Assembly: GCA_022803075.1 (NCBI GenBank)
Contig: JAFFTF010000002.1
Coordinates: forward strand, 412,090 to 476,089
DNA from: Micrococcales bacterium 31B
Lineage (GTDB): Bacteria; Actinomycetota; Actinomycetes; Actinomycetales; Dermabacteraceae
Length of the DNA: 64,000 nt
Reading direction: 5' to 3'
In this document: piece by piece, positions 1 to 8,414 of the stretch
Numbering within the stretch: position 1 is the first letter of the stretch
Layout of the letters: every line of letters begins with the position of its first letter
The notes under the pieces: model-generated
The model's database searches: none
What the model was told of the DNA's origin: nothing
Seen by the model: only the letters and a program-made list of their open reading frames with translations
Position numbers and translations under genes: made by a program

Positions 1-91
1 TTTTTGACAAGAACTTAAAAGTTCGAACTTATTTTTATGGCAGACTTGGTTCGAGGTGAGACTCACCGATGCGTGCCAATGGGGTCGAAAA

Positions 92-184
92 TACATCGGC
101 AATCCCCGCGGTCGGGGAACCTGTTGACGTGACTGACACAAGCCTAAAAGCTCGAACGGGTCATCCCCGAGCGCGGGGAACATG
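92..184. CRISPR. Pair of degenerate type I-E CRISPR-like repeats
   Basis: Two hairpin units end in GGGGAAC at 120 and 181, exactly 61 nt apart, the repeat-plus-spacer period of type I-E arrays. On the minus strand both read GTTCCCCG-N4-CGGGGAT, with the same 14-nt hairpin, and the second continues GACCCG as actinobacterial I-E repeats do. About 17 of 25 core positions match. No third unit lies 61 nt to the left, and no cas gene is in the window. It could be the decayed end of an array or a solitary pair. A pair of terminator-like hairpins after the helicase gene is the alternative. Confidence 0.4.
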
Positions 185-241
185 CCACCGCTGACCACGC
201 GTCGGCACCTCAAGACTACCTAACCCAACCAACCCGCCCCC

Positions 242-252
242 CGGAGCGTCCG
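242..252 (+). repeat. Dispersed CGGAGCGTCCG element, copy at helicase 3' end
   Basis: CGGAGCGTCCG lies 2 nt beyond the stop codon of the SNF2 gene, preceded by CCAACCCGCCCC, which resembles the sequence before the same motif at 29625 and the related copy at 56290. It is one of eight exact 11-mer copies on both strands of the window. Confidence 0.55.
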
Positions 253-254
253 GC

Positions 255-3200
255 CTAGGCGAGCAGCCCGCGGATCTCGTCGGCCGTGAGCGACGCGGCC
301 TGCGCGAACCCGCCCTCCAGCACCGCGTCAAACAGCGCGGCCTTCTGCGCCTTGAGCGCCATCACCTTCTCTTCGATCGTGTTGGTCGCCACCAGTCGGT
401 ACACCATCACGCTCTTGGTCTGCCCGATGCGGTGCACGCGGTCGACCGCCTGCTCCTCGGCCGCGGGGTTCCACCACGGGTCGAGCACGATGCAGTAATC
501 GGCCTCGGTGAGGTTCAAACCAAACCCGCCGGCCTTCAACGAAATGAGAAACACGGGAGCCTCGCCCTGCTTGAACGCGTCGATCACATCGGCGCGCTTG
601 CGGGTCGAGCCATCCAGGTAGGCAAAGTCGATGCCCGCCGCGGTCAGCACCTCGCGCACTCGCCCCAAGAAGCCCGTGAACTGGCTAAACACGATAACTC
701 GATGCTCTTCGGCGATGATCTCCTGCAGCGTCTCCACGAGAAAATCGAGCTTGGTCGAGGGCACTCCCTCGTGCGAAGGGTCCACGAGCGCCACGTCGAG
801 CGCCGCCTGGCGCAGGGTCGTGAGCGAGCGAAACACCTGTATCTGATTGCGCGGCAGATCATCAAGCAACCCCAAGACCTTTTGCCGCTCGCGATTCAGC
901 AGCATGTCGTACACGTGCCGGTGTTCGGGCGCGAGGTCGAGGTCGAGCACCTGCTCCACCTTGGGCGGCAGGTCGCGCACGACCTCCTCCTTCGTGCGGC
1001 GCAGCATGAACGGCCGAATCCGCCGCCGCAGCGTGTCGAGCACCTCCTGGTCGCCGTCGCGTTCAATGGGTCGCGCCACGAGCTCGTCGAAGCGGCGCTT
1101 CGCGGGGTAGAGCCCCGGCGCGACGATCGAAAAGATCGACCACAACTCGGCGAGCCGGTTCTCCATCGGCGTGCCGGTCGCGGCCACCTTGAACCCCGCC
1201 CGCAGCAATTTGGCACACTCGTACACCTTGGTGCGCGAGTTCTTCAAGAACTGCGCCTCGTCAAAGATCGCCCCCGCCCACGGCAGGTCACCAAACTCGT
1301 CAAAATCGAGCCTAAAGATCGTGTACGACGTCACGATGATGTCGTTCTCGTCGTGGTCGCGCGCGAGACTCCCCGCGCGCCGCCGCGACGTCTCATCCAC
1401 CGACGCAACCCGCAGGTGCGGCGCGAACTTACGCACCTCGTGCACCCAGTTACCGATCACGGAGGTGGGGCAGACCACGAGGTACGGGTCGTCCGACCGC
1501 GCCTGCGACACCATCGAAATAATCTGCAGGGTTTTGCCGAGGCCCATATCGTCGGCGAGCACTCCCCCGAGCCCCTGCGACTGCAGGTACGCGAGCCAGC
1601 GATACCCGTCCACCTGGTACGGACGCAGCGTGGCCCGCACCTCGCCCGGCACCTCGAGGGTTGCGTCCACCTCACCGCCCGTGAGTCCCTGCACGAGCTG
1701 CTGCCACGCCTCGCTCTGTTCCTGCACGAGGTTCAGCGCGGCGATGTCTTCGAGCAGCGACACCTGGTAGCGGCTCACGCGCAACTCGTCGGCCTTGGAG
1801 TCGTTCAGTTCGCGCGCCTCGTGAATCAGGTCGCGCAGCTTCTGCAGTTCGGGCACGTTCGTATCGAAATAGGTGCCGCTGGCGAGCACCATCACGCCGT
1901 CTTGCTGGGCCATCGCCGTGATGAGCTCGGCGAGCGGCACCTCCTCGCCGTCGATCGAAACCGTCACGTGCAGGTCGAACCAGTCGCGCTGGCCCAGTTC
2001 GCTGGTGGTGAGCGAAACCTGCGGGGTGCTCGTGGCCGCGCGGTACACGCGGTCGCCATTGTGTTCGACGATCCGCACGTCGCCGCCCTCGGCGAGGGCG
2101 GGGCCGTGCGTCGCGGCGAAGTCGAGGGCCTCTCGCCCGCGCAGGCGCGCGTCGCTCGCGAGCATGAGGTCATACAGGCCACGGGGGGACAGGTCACGGG
2201 GGGACAGGTCACTGCGGGCGAGCAATCGCGCGTCCACCCGCTCGGCAATCTCCCGCTCGCGAGCGGAGTCGCGCGCGAACCACGTCGGCGCGTCGTGCGC
2301 GAACGGCACCCGCACCTCCTCACGCACCCCCTTGCTCACGTCGTAGAAGTAGATCCACTGCCCCGTCACGCGCAGATCGGCGGGCCCGTTATGCCACAGG
2401 TCGAGCTGCAGCATGGGGTCACGAGGGTCTTCCACCGCGAAGTCCAGGTCGGTCGAGACCACGTCGATTTTCTCGCGCAGGGCGGGCAGAAACAGGCTCT
2501 GAAACTCCTCAATCTGCCGCGCGGGCATCGTCACGGCCTTACGTCGGTGCACCATTTTGCGCAGGCTCGGGTCGGCGGGCGGCACCACCCGGGCGAGGTG
2601 ATACGTGAACCCCTCCTTGGCCGAGTGCTCCCACGCGAGCATGGCATGAGCGGGCGCGCCGATGAGCACCGTGTTATGCCCATCGAACACCGAATCGCCC
2701 ATGCTCACACGGGGTCGCAGCGTAATGTGCCGCTCGTCCTTGCTGAGGTGCATCGCGAGCCGCGCGGGCGCGTCGTGCATGGTCACGGGCTTGCGCACGT
2801 CGGGGTAGGCCCACAGCGTCACGCCGAGATCGCGCAACTCGCAGAGCTGTTCCCAGAGGTCCTGCGTGTGCTTGGCGGTCACGTCCACCCAGTCGAGCAC
2901 GCCATACTGCGTGTCGCGATACTGCTTGGCAAACCACGTCAGCGCGAGAATCTGCGCCTCGGGCCACGTGCGGCGCAAGAGGCCGGCGTCGAGATCAGAC
3001 CAATTGATGCCGTTGCGGGGCCACGAGCCCGAAACCGTTTGCGCCGTGGGCCGCAGCCGCAGCGAAACGGGGGCGTCGCTCGCTCGTTTGTGCCACTGGT
3101 CGAGGCTCAGCGCGCTCGACACGAAGGGCTGAAAGAGCAAACCCAGCTGCGGCAGCGACGCGTCGGCGGCATCCAGGACGCCCCGGTCCTCGCTGGCCCG

Positions 3201-3554
3201 AAACCGGCTCGGTATGGGGCTGGACGCGGCGCGGGCCGCGCTGCCAGCGGCACTGACCCTGGCGTCCAGACCGCTCGCCCGAAACGTCATGAGGGTGGCG
3301 GCCACGTGTTTGCAGGCGCGCCCCACGGGGCACGAGCAGCGCGAGTCGACCACCCCAAACTCGGGCCCGAAATTCGCGAGGCGCACGCGTGAGCGATACA
3401 TCCGGCCCTGCGGATTGCTGACGGTCGAGATGACCACGTTGGTTTCAGCGTCGTAGTCGAGGGCGCGCACCAGGTTGTCGGTGAAGTATTGGCGGGCGCG
3501 AGTGTAGGCAGCCTGGCCAACGTGCCTTTTCACCACTTCGAGCGATAGCCGCAA
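255..3554 (-). CDS. SWIM zinc-finger SNF2-family DEAD/DEAH helicase
   Basis: Superfamily 2 ATPase of the SNF2/HepA type, 1099 residues, expected to translocate on DNA and remodel protein-nucleic acid complexes in the cytoplasm. An N-terminal SWIM zinc finger (C73, C75, C81, H83) is followed by a long linker. The SNF2 ATPase core has DDMGLGKT (about residue 670) and DEAQ (about 765), and the helicase C-terminal half has VHRIGQ (about 1040). The start is TTG at 3552-3554, chosen because GGGGGAA lies 7 nt upstream. A 15-bp tandem duplication at 2181-2210 adds one DLSPR unit in the linker. It is transcribed alone, divergent from the ABC exporter. The family is common in actinobacteria, but its physiological substrate is not known. 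Confidence 0.9.
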   Translation of the reverse strand: MRLSLEVVKRHVGQAAYTRARQYFTDNLVRALDYDAETNVVISTVSNPQGRMYRSRVRLANFGPEFGVVDSRCSCPVGRACKHVAATLMTFRASGLDARVSAAGSAARAASSPIPSRFRASEDRGVLDAADASLPQLGLLFQPFVSSALSLDQWHKRASDAPVSLRLRPTAQTVSGSWPRNGINWSDLDAGLLRRTWPEAQILALTWFAKQYRDTQYGVLDWVDVTAKHTQDLWEQLCELRDLGVTLWAYPDVRKPVTMHDAPARLAMHLSKDERHITLRPRVSMGDSVFDGHNTVLIGAPAHAMLAWEHSAKEGFTYHLARVVPPADPSLRKMVHRRKAVTMPARQIEEFQSLFLPALREKIDVVSTDLDFAVEDPRDPMLQLDLWHNGPADLRVTGQWIYFYDVSKGVREEVRVPFAHDAPTWFARDSAREREIAERVDARLLARSDLSPRDLSPRGLYDLMLASDARLRGREALDFAATHGPALAEGGDVRIVEHNGDRVYRAATSTPQVSLTTSELGQRDWFDLHVTVSIDGEEVPLAELITAMAQQDGVMVLASGTYFDTNVPELQKLRDLIHEARELNDSKADELRVSRYQVSLLEDIAALNLVQEQSEAWQQLVQGLTGGEVDATLEVPGEVRATLRPYQVDGYRWLAYLQSQGLGGVLADDMGLGKTLQIISMVSQARSDDPYLVVCPTSVIGNWVHEVRKFAPHLRVASVDETSRRRAGSLARDHDENDIIVTSYTIFRLDFDEFGDLPWAGAIFDEAQFLKNSRTKVYECAKLLRAGFKVAATGTPMENRLAELWSIFSIVAPGLYPAKRRFDELVARPIERDGDQEVLDTLRRRIRPFMLRRTKEEVVRDLPPKVEQVLDLDLAPEHRHVYDMLLNRERQKVLGLLDDLPRNQIQVFRSLTTLRQAALDVALVDPSHEGVPSTKLDFLVETLQEIIAEEHRVIVFSQFTGFLGRVREVLTAAGIDFAYLDGSTRKRADVIDAFKQGEAPVFLISLKAGGFGLNLTEADYCIVLDPWWNPAAEEQAVDRVHRIGQTKSVMVYRLVATNTIEEKVMALKAQKAALFDAVLEGGFAQAASLTADEIRGLLA
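2181..2210. repeat. 15-bp perfect tandem duplication
   Basis: ACGGGGGGACAGGTC occurs twice in a row, inside the helicase gene, keeping frame and giving DLSPRDLSPR in the protein. Confidence 0.9.
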
Positions 3555-3711
3555 TGTTGTTTTCCCCCGGGTTGGGTGTCGCTCGCGGGCCGGGCCGGCC
3601 GCGGGCAGTGCATCGGGACATTGTACCTACTTTCGCTGCAACACTTCACCCCAGAGCGAGTGGCTACGCGGCGGCGCTGAGCGGGCGACCAATCGGAACG
3701 GCCGACCTGCC

Positions 3712-3717
3712 TAGAAT
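3712..3717 (+). promoter_or_regulatory. -10 box for leaderless ABC ATPase start
   Basis: TAGAAT ends 7 nt before GTG 3725, which would place the transcription start on the start codon. No convincing -35 is seen. Confidence 0.4.
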
Positions 3718-3724
3718 GGAGCTC

Positions 3725-4705
3725 GTGCCCAGACCCGAACTCGCCTCCCGCAGCACCGACGCGTCTCAGGCGCCCGCCGCCCCCTCCGACGCGGTCGTGA
3801 TCGACTCCATTTCACACTCCTTCGGGGCTACCCGTGCCCTCGATGGCCTGTCGCTGACGGCCAAAAGGGGCGAGGTCACGGCGGTGCTGGGACCCAACGG
3901 CGCGGGCAAGTCGACCACCATCAACTGCTGCGTGGGGCTGCTGACACCGCAAAGTGGTACGGTGCAGACCTTCGGCTTCGACCCCTCGCGGTCGACGGCG
4001 GGGGAACGCGCCCGCGTGGGCGTCATGCTGCAAGACGGCGGGCTCACGAGCGGGGCGCGGGCGGGGCAGTTACTGGCCCACGCGGCGTCCCTCTATGCGA
4101 ACCCGTGGCGGCACGAAATATTGGCCGAGATGCTGGGCATTTCGCCCTTTGCCCGGACGCTCGTGCGGCGCCTCTCTGGCGGCCAGCGGCAACGGTTGGC
4201 TCTGGCCCTCGCCCTCGTGGGCAGGCCCGAACTGGTTTTTCTGGACGAGCCGACGGCGGGCATGGACCCGCAGGCCCGGCACGTGGTGTGGGATCTCGTG
4301 CGCGACATGCGCGCCTCGGGCACGTCGTTCGTGCTGACGACCCACCTGCTCGATGAGGCGGAGCGCCTCGCCGATCACGTGGTCATCATTGATCACGGCA
4401 AGGTGCTCGCGCAGGGCTCGGTCGGCGAGCTCGTCGCGGGCGCCCAGGAGGTGCCCACATCGCTGACGGTCCGCACGGGCGGCATCGCGATTCCCGAGTA
4501 CATGCTGGAGAACATTCCCGGGGTGACGTTGCTCGAGACGGTCTCGACCGGCGAATACACCCTGCACGGTCAGATCACCCCCGCCCTGGTGCGTTCGCTC
4601 GTGGGCCTAGCGGCCCAGCGCGGCGTGCTGATCCGCGAACTCACGATGGGTACGCCGTCGCTCGAAGACGCCTATCTGAACCTCACCGGGAAGGCCCTAC
4701 GTTGA
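3725..4705 (+). CDS. ABC transporter ATP-binding protein (drug/ABC-2 type)
   Basis: Cytoplasmic ATPase of an ABC-2 exporter, about 326 residues. Walker A GPNGAGKST (about residue 57), signature LSGGQRQR (about 150), Walker B LVFLDEPTAGMD and the switch histidine in TTHLLDEA are all present, followed by the C-terminal extension typical of CcmA/DrrA-like ATPases. I chose GTG 3725 because TAGAAT lies 7 nt upstream, suggesting a leaderless message. ATG 3716 is an in-frame alternative. The stop overlaps the start of the permease gene by 2 nt, so the two form one transporter. The transporter-ctaA grouping is frequent in actinobacteria and hints at a role near respiration, but the substrate is unknown. 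Confidence 0.9.
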   Translation: MPRPELASRSTDASQAPAAPSDAVVIDSISHSFGATRALDGLSLTAKRGEVTAVLGPNGAGKSTTINCCVGLLTPQSGTVQTFGFDPSRSTAGERARVGVMLQDGGLTSGARAGQLLAHAASLYANPWRHEILAEMLGISPFARTLVRRLSGGQRQRLALALALVGRPELVFLDEPTAGMDPQARHVVWDLVRDMRASGTSFVLTTHLLDEAERLADHVVIIDHGKVLAQGSVGELVAGAQEVPTSLTVRTGGIAIPEYMLENIPGVTLLETVSTGEYTLHGQITPALVRSLVGLAAQRGVLIRELTMGTPSLEDAYLNLTGKALR

Positions 4706-5493
4706 GCGCCACCGATACTTCGACCCGACGCGCGAGCAGCCCCATGCCGGGTGCCGCGCCCGCGCTCCGACGTTGCCTCAGCCAGGGGATGTTCGAGACG
4801 CGCGTGCTGCTTTCCAACGGCGAGCAGATCATGGTGTCGCTGCTGATTCCCATAGCGGCCCTGGTGGGCCTCACCAAGCTTGACCTCGGCGGCAACGCGT
4901 CGCATTCGAGCATCGAGTTGGTCGCGCCGAGCGTGCTGGCCCTCGCGATCGTGGCGTCGGCCTTCACGTCGCAGGCGATCGCGACCGGCTTTGATCGGCG
5001 TAATGGCGTGCTGCGGTTGACGGCGACGAATCCTCTCGGACGCTCCGGTTGGCTCGTTGGCAAGGTCATCAGCGTGATCGCGGTGCTTGGGGTGCAGGTC
5101 GTGGTGTTGGGCGCGGTGGCGGCGCTGCTGGGTTGGCGGCCCGACCTCGGCGGACTCCCGCTCGCGCTCGCGGCGTTCGTGCTGGGCGCGTGGGCGTTCG
5201 CGGCGGCGGGTCTGGCTTTGGCCGGGGCGTTGCGCATGGAGGCCATTCTCGCGCTGGCGAACATTATTTTTATTGCGCTGGCCGCGGCGGGCGGCCTGCT
5301 GTTCTCGCTCGATCAGATGCCCGCGGGGCTGCGCGTGGTGGCCCAGGTGCTGCCGTCGGGCCAGCTGGGCGAGGCGCTGCGGGGTTATCTCGCGGAGGGC
5401 GCGGCGCCGTGGTGGCTGCTCGCGGGCCTGCTGGCGTGGGCGCTCGTGTTTTCGATGATTGTAGTGAAGACGTTTAAGTGGGTTTCTCGATGA
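4702..5493 (+). CDS. ABC-2 type transporter permease
   Basis: Membrane partner of the preceding ATPase, 263 residues, with about six hydrophobic segments between residues 45 and 260. It starts at TTG 4702, overlapping the ATPase stop (TTGA). Its own stop overlaps the ATG of ctaA (ATGA), so three genes are translationally coupled. The fold follows the DrrB/CcmB-like ABC-2 pattern. The exported compound cannot be told from sequence. Confidence 0.85.
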   Translation: MSATDTSTRRASSPMPGAAPALRRCLSQGMFETRVLLSNGEQIMVSLLIPIAALVGLTKLDLGGNASHSSIELVAPSVLALAIVASAFTSQAIATGFDRRNGVLRLTATNPLGRSGWLVGKVISVIAVLGVQVVVLGAVAALLGWRPDLGGLPLALAAFVLGAWAFAAAGLALAGALRMEAILALANIIFIALAAAGGLLFSLDQMPAGLRVVAQVLPSGQLGEALRGYLAEGAAPWWLLAGLLAWALVFSMIVVKTFKWVSR

Positions 5494-6476
5494 GCGGCAG
5501 TGGGCCGAATACCGAGCGCGTGGCAGCGGGAGGCGTCGCGGGCGTCATTGCCGCGGTGCGGCGCTTCTTCCAGTGGATCATCCCCATGCGCTTCATGCGC
5601 ACGGTGTTCGTGATCAACCTGGCGCTGCAGATTCTGATCATCGTGACGGGTGTCGCGGTGCGCGTCACGGCCTCGGGGCTGGGCTGCCCCACGTGGCCCG
5701 AGTGCTTCTCGGGCCAGGGCATCACTCCCCCGCTGCGCGGCGAGAACGTGCTGCATCAGTACATCGAGTTCGGCAATCGCTCGCTCACGGGCGTGCTGGT
5801 GGTCGCGGCGGGCGCCCTCGTCGTGCTGGCCTTTACCCACATGAGCACGCGTTCGCGTTCGATGACCGTGCTGATGTGCATGCCGACGGTGGGCGTGGTG
5901 ATGCAGGCGGTGATCGGTGGCATCACGGTGCGCACCAACCTGAATCCCTATGTCGTCTCGCTGCACTTTCTCGCATCGGCCTTCCTGGTGGTGGTGAGCG
6001 CGATCCTCTTAATGCGTTTCGGTCTCGAGGACGGTCGCCCGCGCCTGCTCGTGCGGCGCGAGATGAAGCCTCTGTTCTTTGGCCTCGCGGCGGTCGGCTT
6101 GGTGGTAGTCGTGCTGGGCGTGGCCGTGACGGGCTCGGGCCCGCACTCGGGCGACGGCGCGGTGGAGCATCGCATGCCGTTCAATATCGAGCAGATCGCG
6201 TGGCTGCACGCCGACGCGGTGATGCTGTTCATCGGTCTCGCGGTGGCGATGTACGTGGCGTTGCGGGTGCTGAACGCGCCGGCCGCGACGCGCAAGCATG
6301 CGGTGTGGCTGCTGGGCATCACCCTCAGCCAGGGCCTCATCGGCTACGTGCAGTACTTTACGGGGGTGCCCGAGGTGCTCGTGATGCTGCACGCGCTCGG
6401 CGCCGGCCTGCTGATTATGCAGGTCACGCTGCTGGGGTGTTCCTTGTGGACGCGCGATCCCTCCCTGGCGCGGTAG
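5490..6476 (+). CDS. ctaA: Heme A synthase (COX15/CtaA family)
   Basis: Membrane enzyme, 328 residues, that converts heme O to heme A for cytochrome aa3 oxidase. About eight transmembrane helices are visible. The characteristic GLGCPTWPECFSGQ segment follows the first helix, and heme-ligand histidines occur in LHQYIEFGNR, SLHFLAS, WLHADAV and MLHALGA. ATG 5490 is used because it overlaps the permease stop, giving an operon with the ABC exporter. Known context: ctaA is often linked to ABC-2 genes in actinobacteria. CtaB and oxidase subunits are not in the window. Confidence 0.92.
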   Translation: MSGSGPNTERVAAGGVAGVIAAVRRFFQWIIPMRFMRTVFVINLALQILIIVTGVAVRVTASGLGCPTWPECFSGQGITPPLRGENVLHQYIEFGNRSLTGVLVVAAGALVVLAFTHMSTRSRSMTVLMCMPTVGVVMQAVIGGITVRTNLNPYVVSLHFLASAFLVVVSAILLMRFGLEDGRPRLLVRREMKPLFFGLAAVGLVVVVLGVAVTGSGPHSGDGAVEHRMPFNIEQIAWLHADAVMLFIGLAVAMYVALRVLNAPAATRKHAVWLLGITLSQGLIGYVQYFTGVPEVLVMLHALGAGLLIMQVTLLGCSLWTRDPSLAR

Positions 6477-6538
6477 CCTCCTCCCCGCGCCGGGCCCGAA
6501 ACGGAATCACCAACCCAATACCCGGCCTTTGCACTTTG

Positions 6539-6567
6539 TTGACTTTTGCAGGTCTCGACCCTAGAGT
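6539..6567 (+). promoter_or_regulatory. Sigma-70-type promoter
   Basis: TTGACT (6539-6544), a 17-bp spacer and TAGAGT (6562-6567) lie 33 nt upstream of ATG 6601. This is one of the best consensus-like promoters in the window. Confidence 0.7.
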
Positions 6568-6600
6568 GGTAATGCTATTGCAAACCATCTAGGGGAACTC

Positions 6601-7053
6601 ATGGACCTTCTCGCACCCACTCCCGAGGCGCCTACCCGCGACCCAGCCGCCCGGTGGGCACTCATGATCGTGCTGACGATGGCCGCGATAACCCCCTTCG
6701 TCTGCCTCGGTCTGTGGTGGAACGCCGAGCCGAGCTGGCTCCTCTTGTGGGCGCAGGCTGCGGCCTCCCTCGTGGGCGCCCTCGCCATGCTCGCGTATTC
6801 GGTGTATGCCCTGCGCACCTCGACGTCGCGCACGCATAAGGCCACGTCGATCATGTTCACCGTGGTGCTCGCATACGCCGCCCTGGTCACCACGGGCGAT
6901 GCCTACTACCTCACCTACGGGCTGTCCAACTTTCAAGGCGCCTACTTCGCATTCGGCATCCTATTCATCGGGCCGGCGCTCCAGGTTTGCGGCGCCACCT
7001 ACGGAGTCTTCGTGGCCTGCGGCGGGCGCAACCACGACCCCGACGAGCTATAG
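6601..7053 (+). CDS. Small four-helix membrane protein, unknown function
   Basis: 150 residues with four predicted transmembrane segments (about residues 22-42, 49-70, 83-103 and 114-137) and a short charged C-terminus. GGGGA sits 5 nt before the ATG, and a strong promoter lies upstream. I recognise no family motif. The next gene has the same size and four-helix layout, so the two may be distant paralogues or partners. Function cannot be assigned. Confidence 0.8.
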   Translation: MDLLAPTPEAPTRDPAARWALMIVLTMAAITPFVCLGLWWNAEPSWLLLWAQAAASLVGALAMLAYSVYALRTSTSRTHKATSIMFTVVLAYAALVTTGDAYYLTYGLSNFQGAYFAFGILFIGPALQVCGATYGVFVACGGRNHDPDEL

Positions 7054-7182
7054 GCCCGACCTCCCCCTCACACCCGAGGTAGCGGCTTTGCAAATGATCC
7101 CAGAAATCCTTTACTTCAATTTGACGAATCGGCGTTCCGGGCGCATGGTGAATAGGTAACCACTTCTTTATCTGGGAGAACC

Positions 7183-7602
7183 ATGCGAGTCACCGTCATG
7201 TACCTCGCGGGCGCGTTAGCGTCGGGCCTCATGATCGCCGTGCTCAATTCAGTGCGCGGGGGTCGCCCCTTCAACTTCTGGCTCGAAAGCGCCCCCTACC
7301 TGCTGGCCTTCGCCGCGGCGCTCATCTTGTGCGTGTACGCATTCTGGGGCCGCCACCCCCTGCAATTGCGCATCTGGGGCCTCATCACCCTCGCGGTGCA
7401 GGGCTTCGGCTCGTTCTGCGCGATACTCGATTACGTCAGCATGACCGGCAGTGGCAGCGGACCCAACTCGCTGACCTTCGCCCTCGGGGTGTTGACCGGA
7501 GACCTCGCAGTGTTTGCCTCGGTCTTGATCGGCTTTGGCCTCGTGCCCTGGGCCGTGCGGCAAATCGACCGCAGCAACCCCTACGTGGCCCAATACGCGT
7601 GA
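7183..7602 (+). CDS. Small four-helix membrane protein, unknown function
   Basis: 139 residues, four hydrophobic helices (about 4-22, 33-51, 61-80 and 98-122), cytoplasmic tail with QIDRSNPY. The RBS GGGAGA is 5 nt before the ATG. It follows the preceding small membrane gene by 129 bp, which holds TTGACG at 7121 but no good -10. It ends just before a strong hairpin terminator. No recognised domain. Confidence 0.8.
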   Translation: MRVTVMYLAGALASGLMIAVLNSVRGGRPFNFWLESAPYLLAFAAALILCVYAFWGRHPLQLRIWGLITLAVQGFGSFCAILDYVSMTGSGSGPNSLTFALGVLTGDLAVFASVLIGFGLVPWAVRQIDRSNPYVAQYA

Positions 7603-7630
7603 GAGCGCCGGGCCCACCGCCTCAGCACAA

Positions 7631-7665
7631 CAGCGGCGGTCATCCTGGGAGGATGACCGCCGCTG
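7631..7665. terminator. Strong bidirectional hairpin terminator
   Basis: A perfect 15-bp stem (CAGCGGCGGTCATCC and its complement) with a 5-nt loop is followed by CTTTA. It lies between the convergent membrane-protein and ankyrin genes. Confidence 0.85.
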
Positions 7666-7711
7666 CTTTATGTTCTGGTGCCGCGACCTGGTGCCGCGCC
7701 CGCTCGTTCGG

Positions 7712-8245
7712 TTACGCGAGGGCGAGCGGACCCGTCTCGTTCATCTGTGCCCGCCACTCGGTGAGCAACTCTTGAGGGAACCCCTCGGTCCACTGCGCGG
7801 CCTTGAGGGCGTTCATGCCGTTCTTGTCTTTGACCAGCGGGTCTGCGCTCGAAAACTGCAGCACCTCGATGACGGCGAGCGAGCGCGGGTAGTTGCGCAC
7901 CGCTACCAGCAGCGGGGTCGCACCCGTGGCGTCTTGGGCGTCGACGTCGGCCCCGTAGTCGAGCAGGGCCATCGTGACGCCGAGGTGATTGTGGCACACC
8001 GCCTCGTGCAGGGGGCTGCGCTGTTCGTGGTCCTGGGCGGCCTCGCCCTGGGGGTCGCAGCCGCGACCGAGCAGCTGGCGCACGTAGCGCGAGTTGCCCT
8101 CCGTGACGCCGAGGAACAACTCGCGAGCCTCGAGGACGGCCTTGCTGGGGACCTTGGGACGGGCCGCGGCGACGCGCGCGATGACGGGCGTGGCGGTCGC
8201 GGCGGGCGCCTTGGCGTGGCGCTTAAACCGATCGAAGAAAGACAT
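7712..8245 (-). CDS. Ankyrin-repeat protein
   Basis: Soluble 177-residue protein. A basic N-terminus (SFFDRFKRHAK) precedes about three ankyrin repeats, visible as RSPLHEAVCHNHLGVTMALLDYGADV and TGATPLLVAVRN-type helices. Ankyrin repeats mediate protein binding and the partner is unknown. ATG 8245 is chosen because GGAG lies 6 nt upstream, and the frame upstream of it is AT-rich non-coding. It stands alone between terminator and amidase genes. Confidence 0.85.
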   Translation of the reverse strand: MSFFDRFKRHAKAPAATATPVIARVAAARPKVPSKAVLEARELFLGVTEGNSRYVRQLLGRGCDPQGEAAQDHEQRSPLHEAVCHNHLGVTMALLDYGADVDAQDATGATPLLVAVRNYPRSLAVIEVLQFSSADPLVKDKNGMNALKAAQWTEGFPQELLTEWRAQMNETGPLALA

Positions 8246-8414
8246 TGCTGGCTCCTTTCTCCCCTTGTTGCGGGACCTGACCCGCGGCCGGAAAAATTTT
8301 AGGTTCTTTAAGTCAACTTTACTTGTTAACGCGTGTCGCTGCATCTTGATTGCCTGAGCTGCACGCTAACAACGAATGAACGTCGGCGAGCGTTCCGCTG
8401 TTCGCACTAACTTA

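Noticed and set aside
36-67. Third CRISPR repeat to the left, and the GGTGAG-A-CTCACC hairpin as a repeat unit
   Set aside because: It does not fall on the 61-nt period and lacks the CCCCG/CGGGG stem.
432-3392. Very long open frame on the plus strand opposite the SNF2 helicase
   Set aside because: High GC content keeps antisense frames open. It is His/Arg/Val-rich without domains, and the minus strand has clear helicase motifs.
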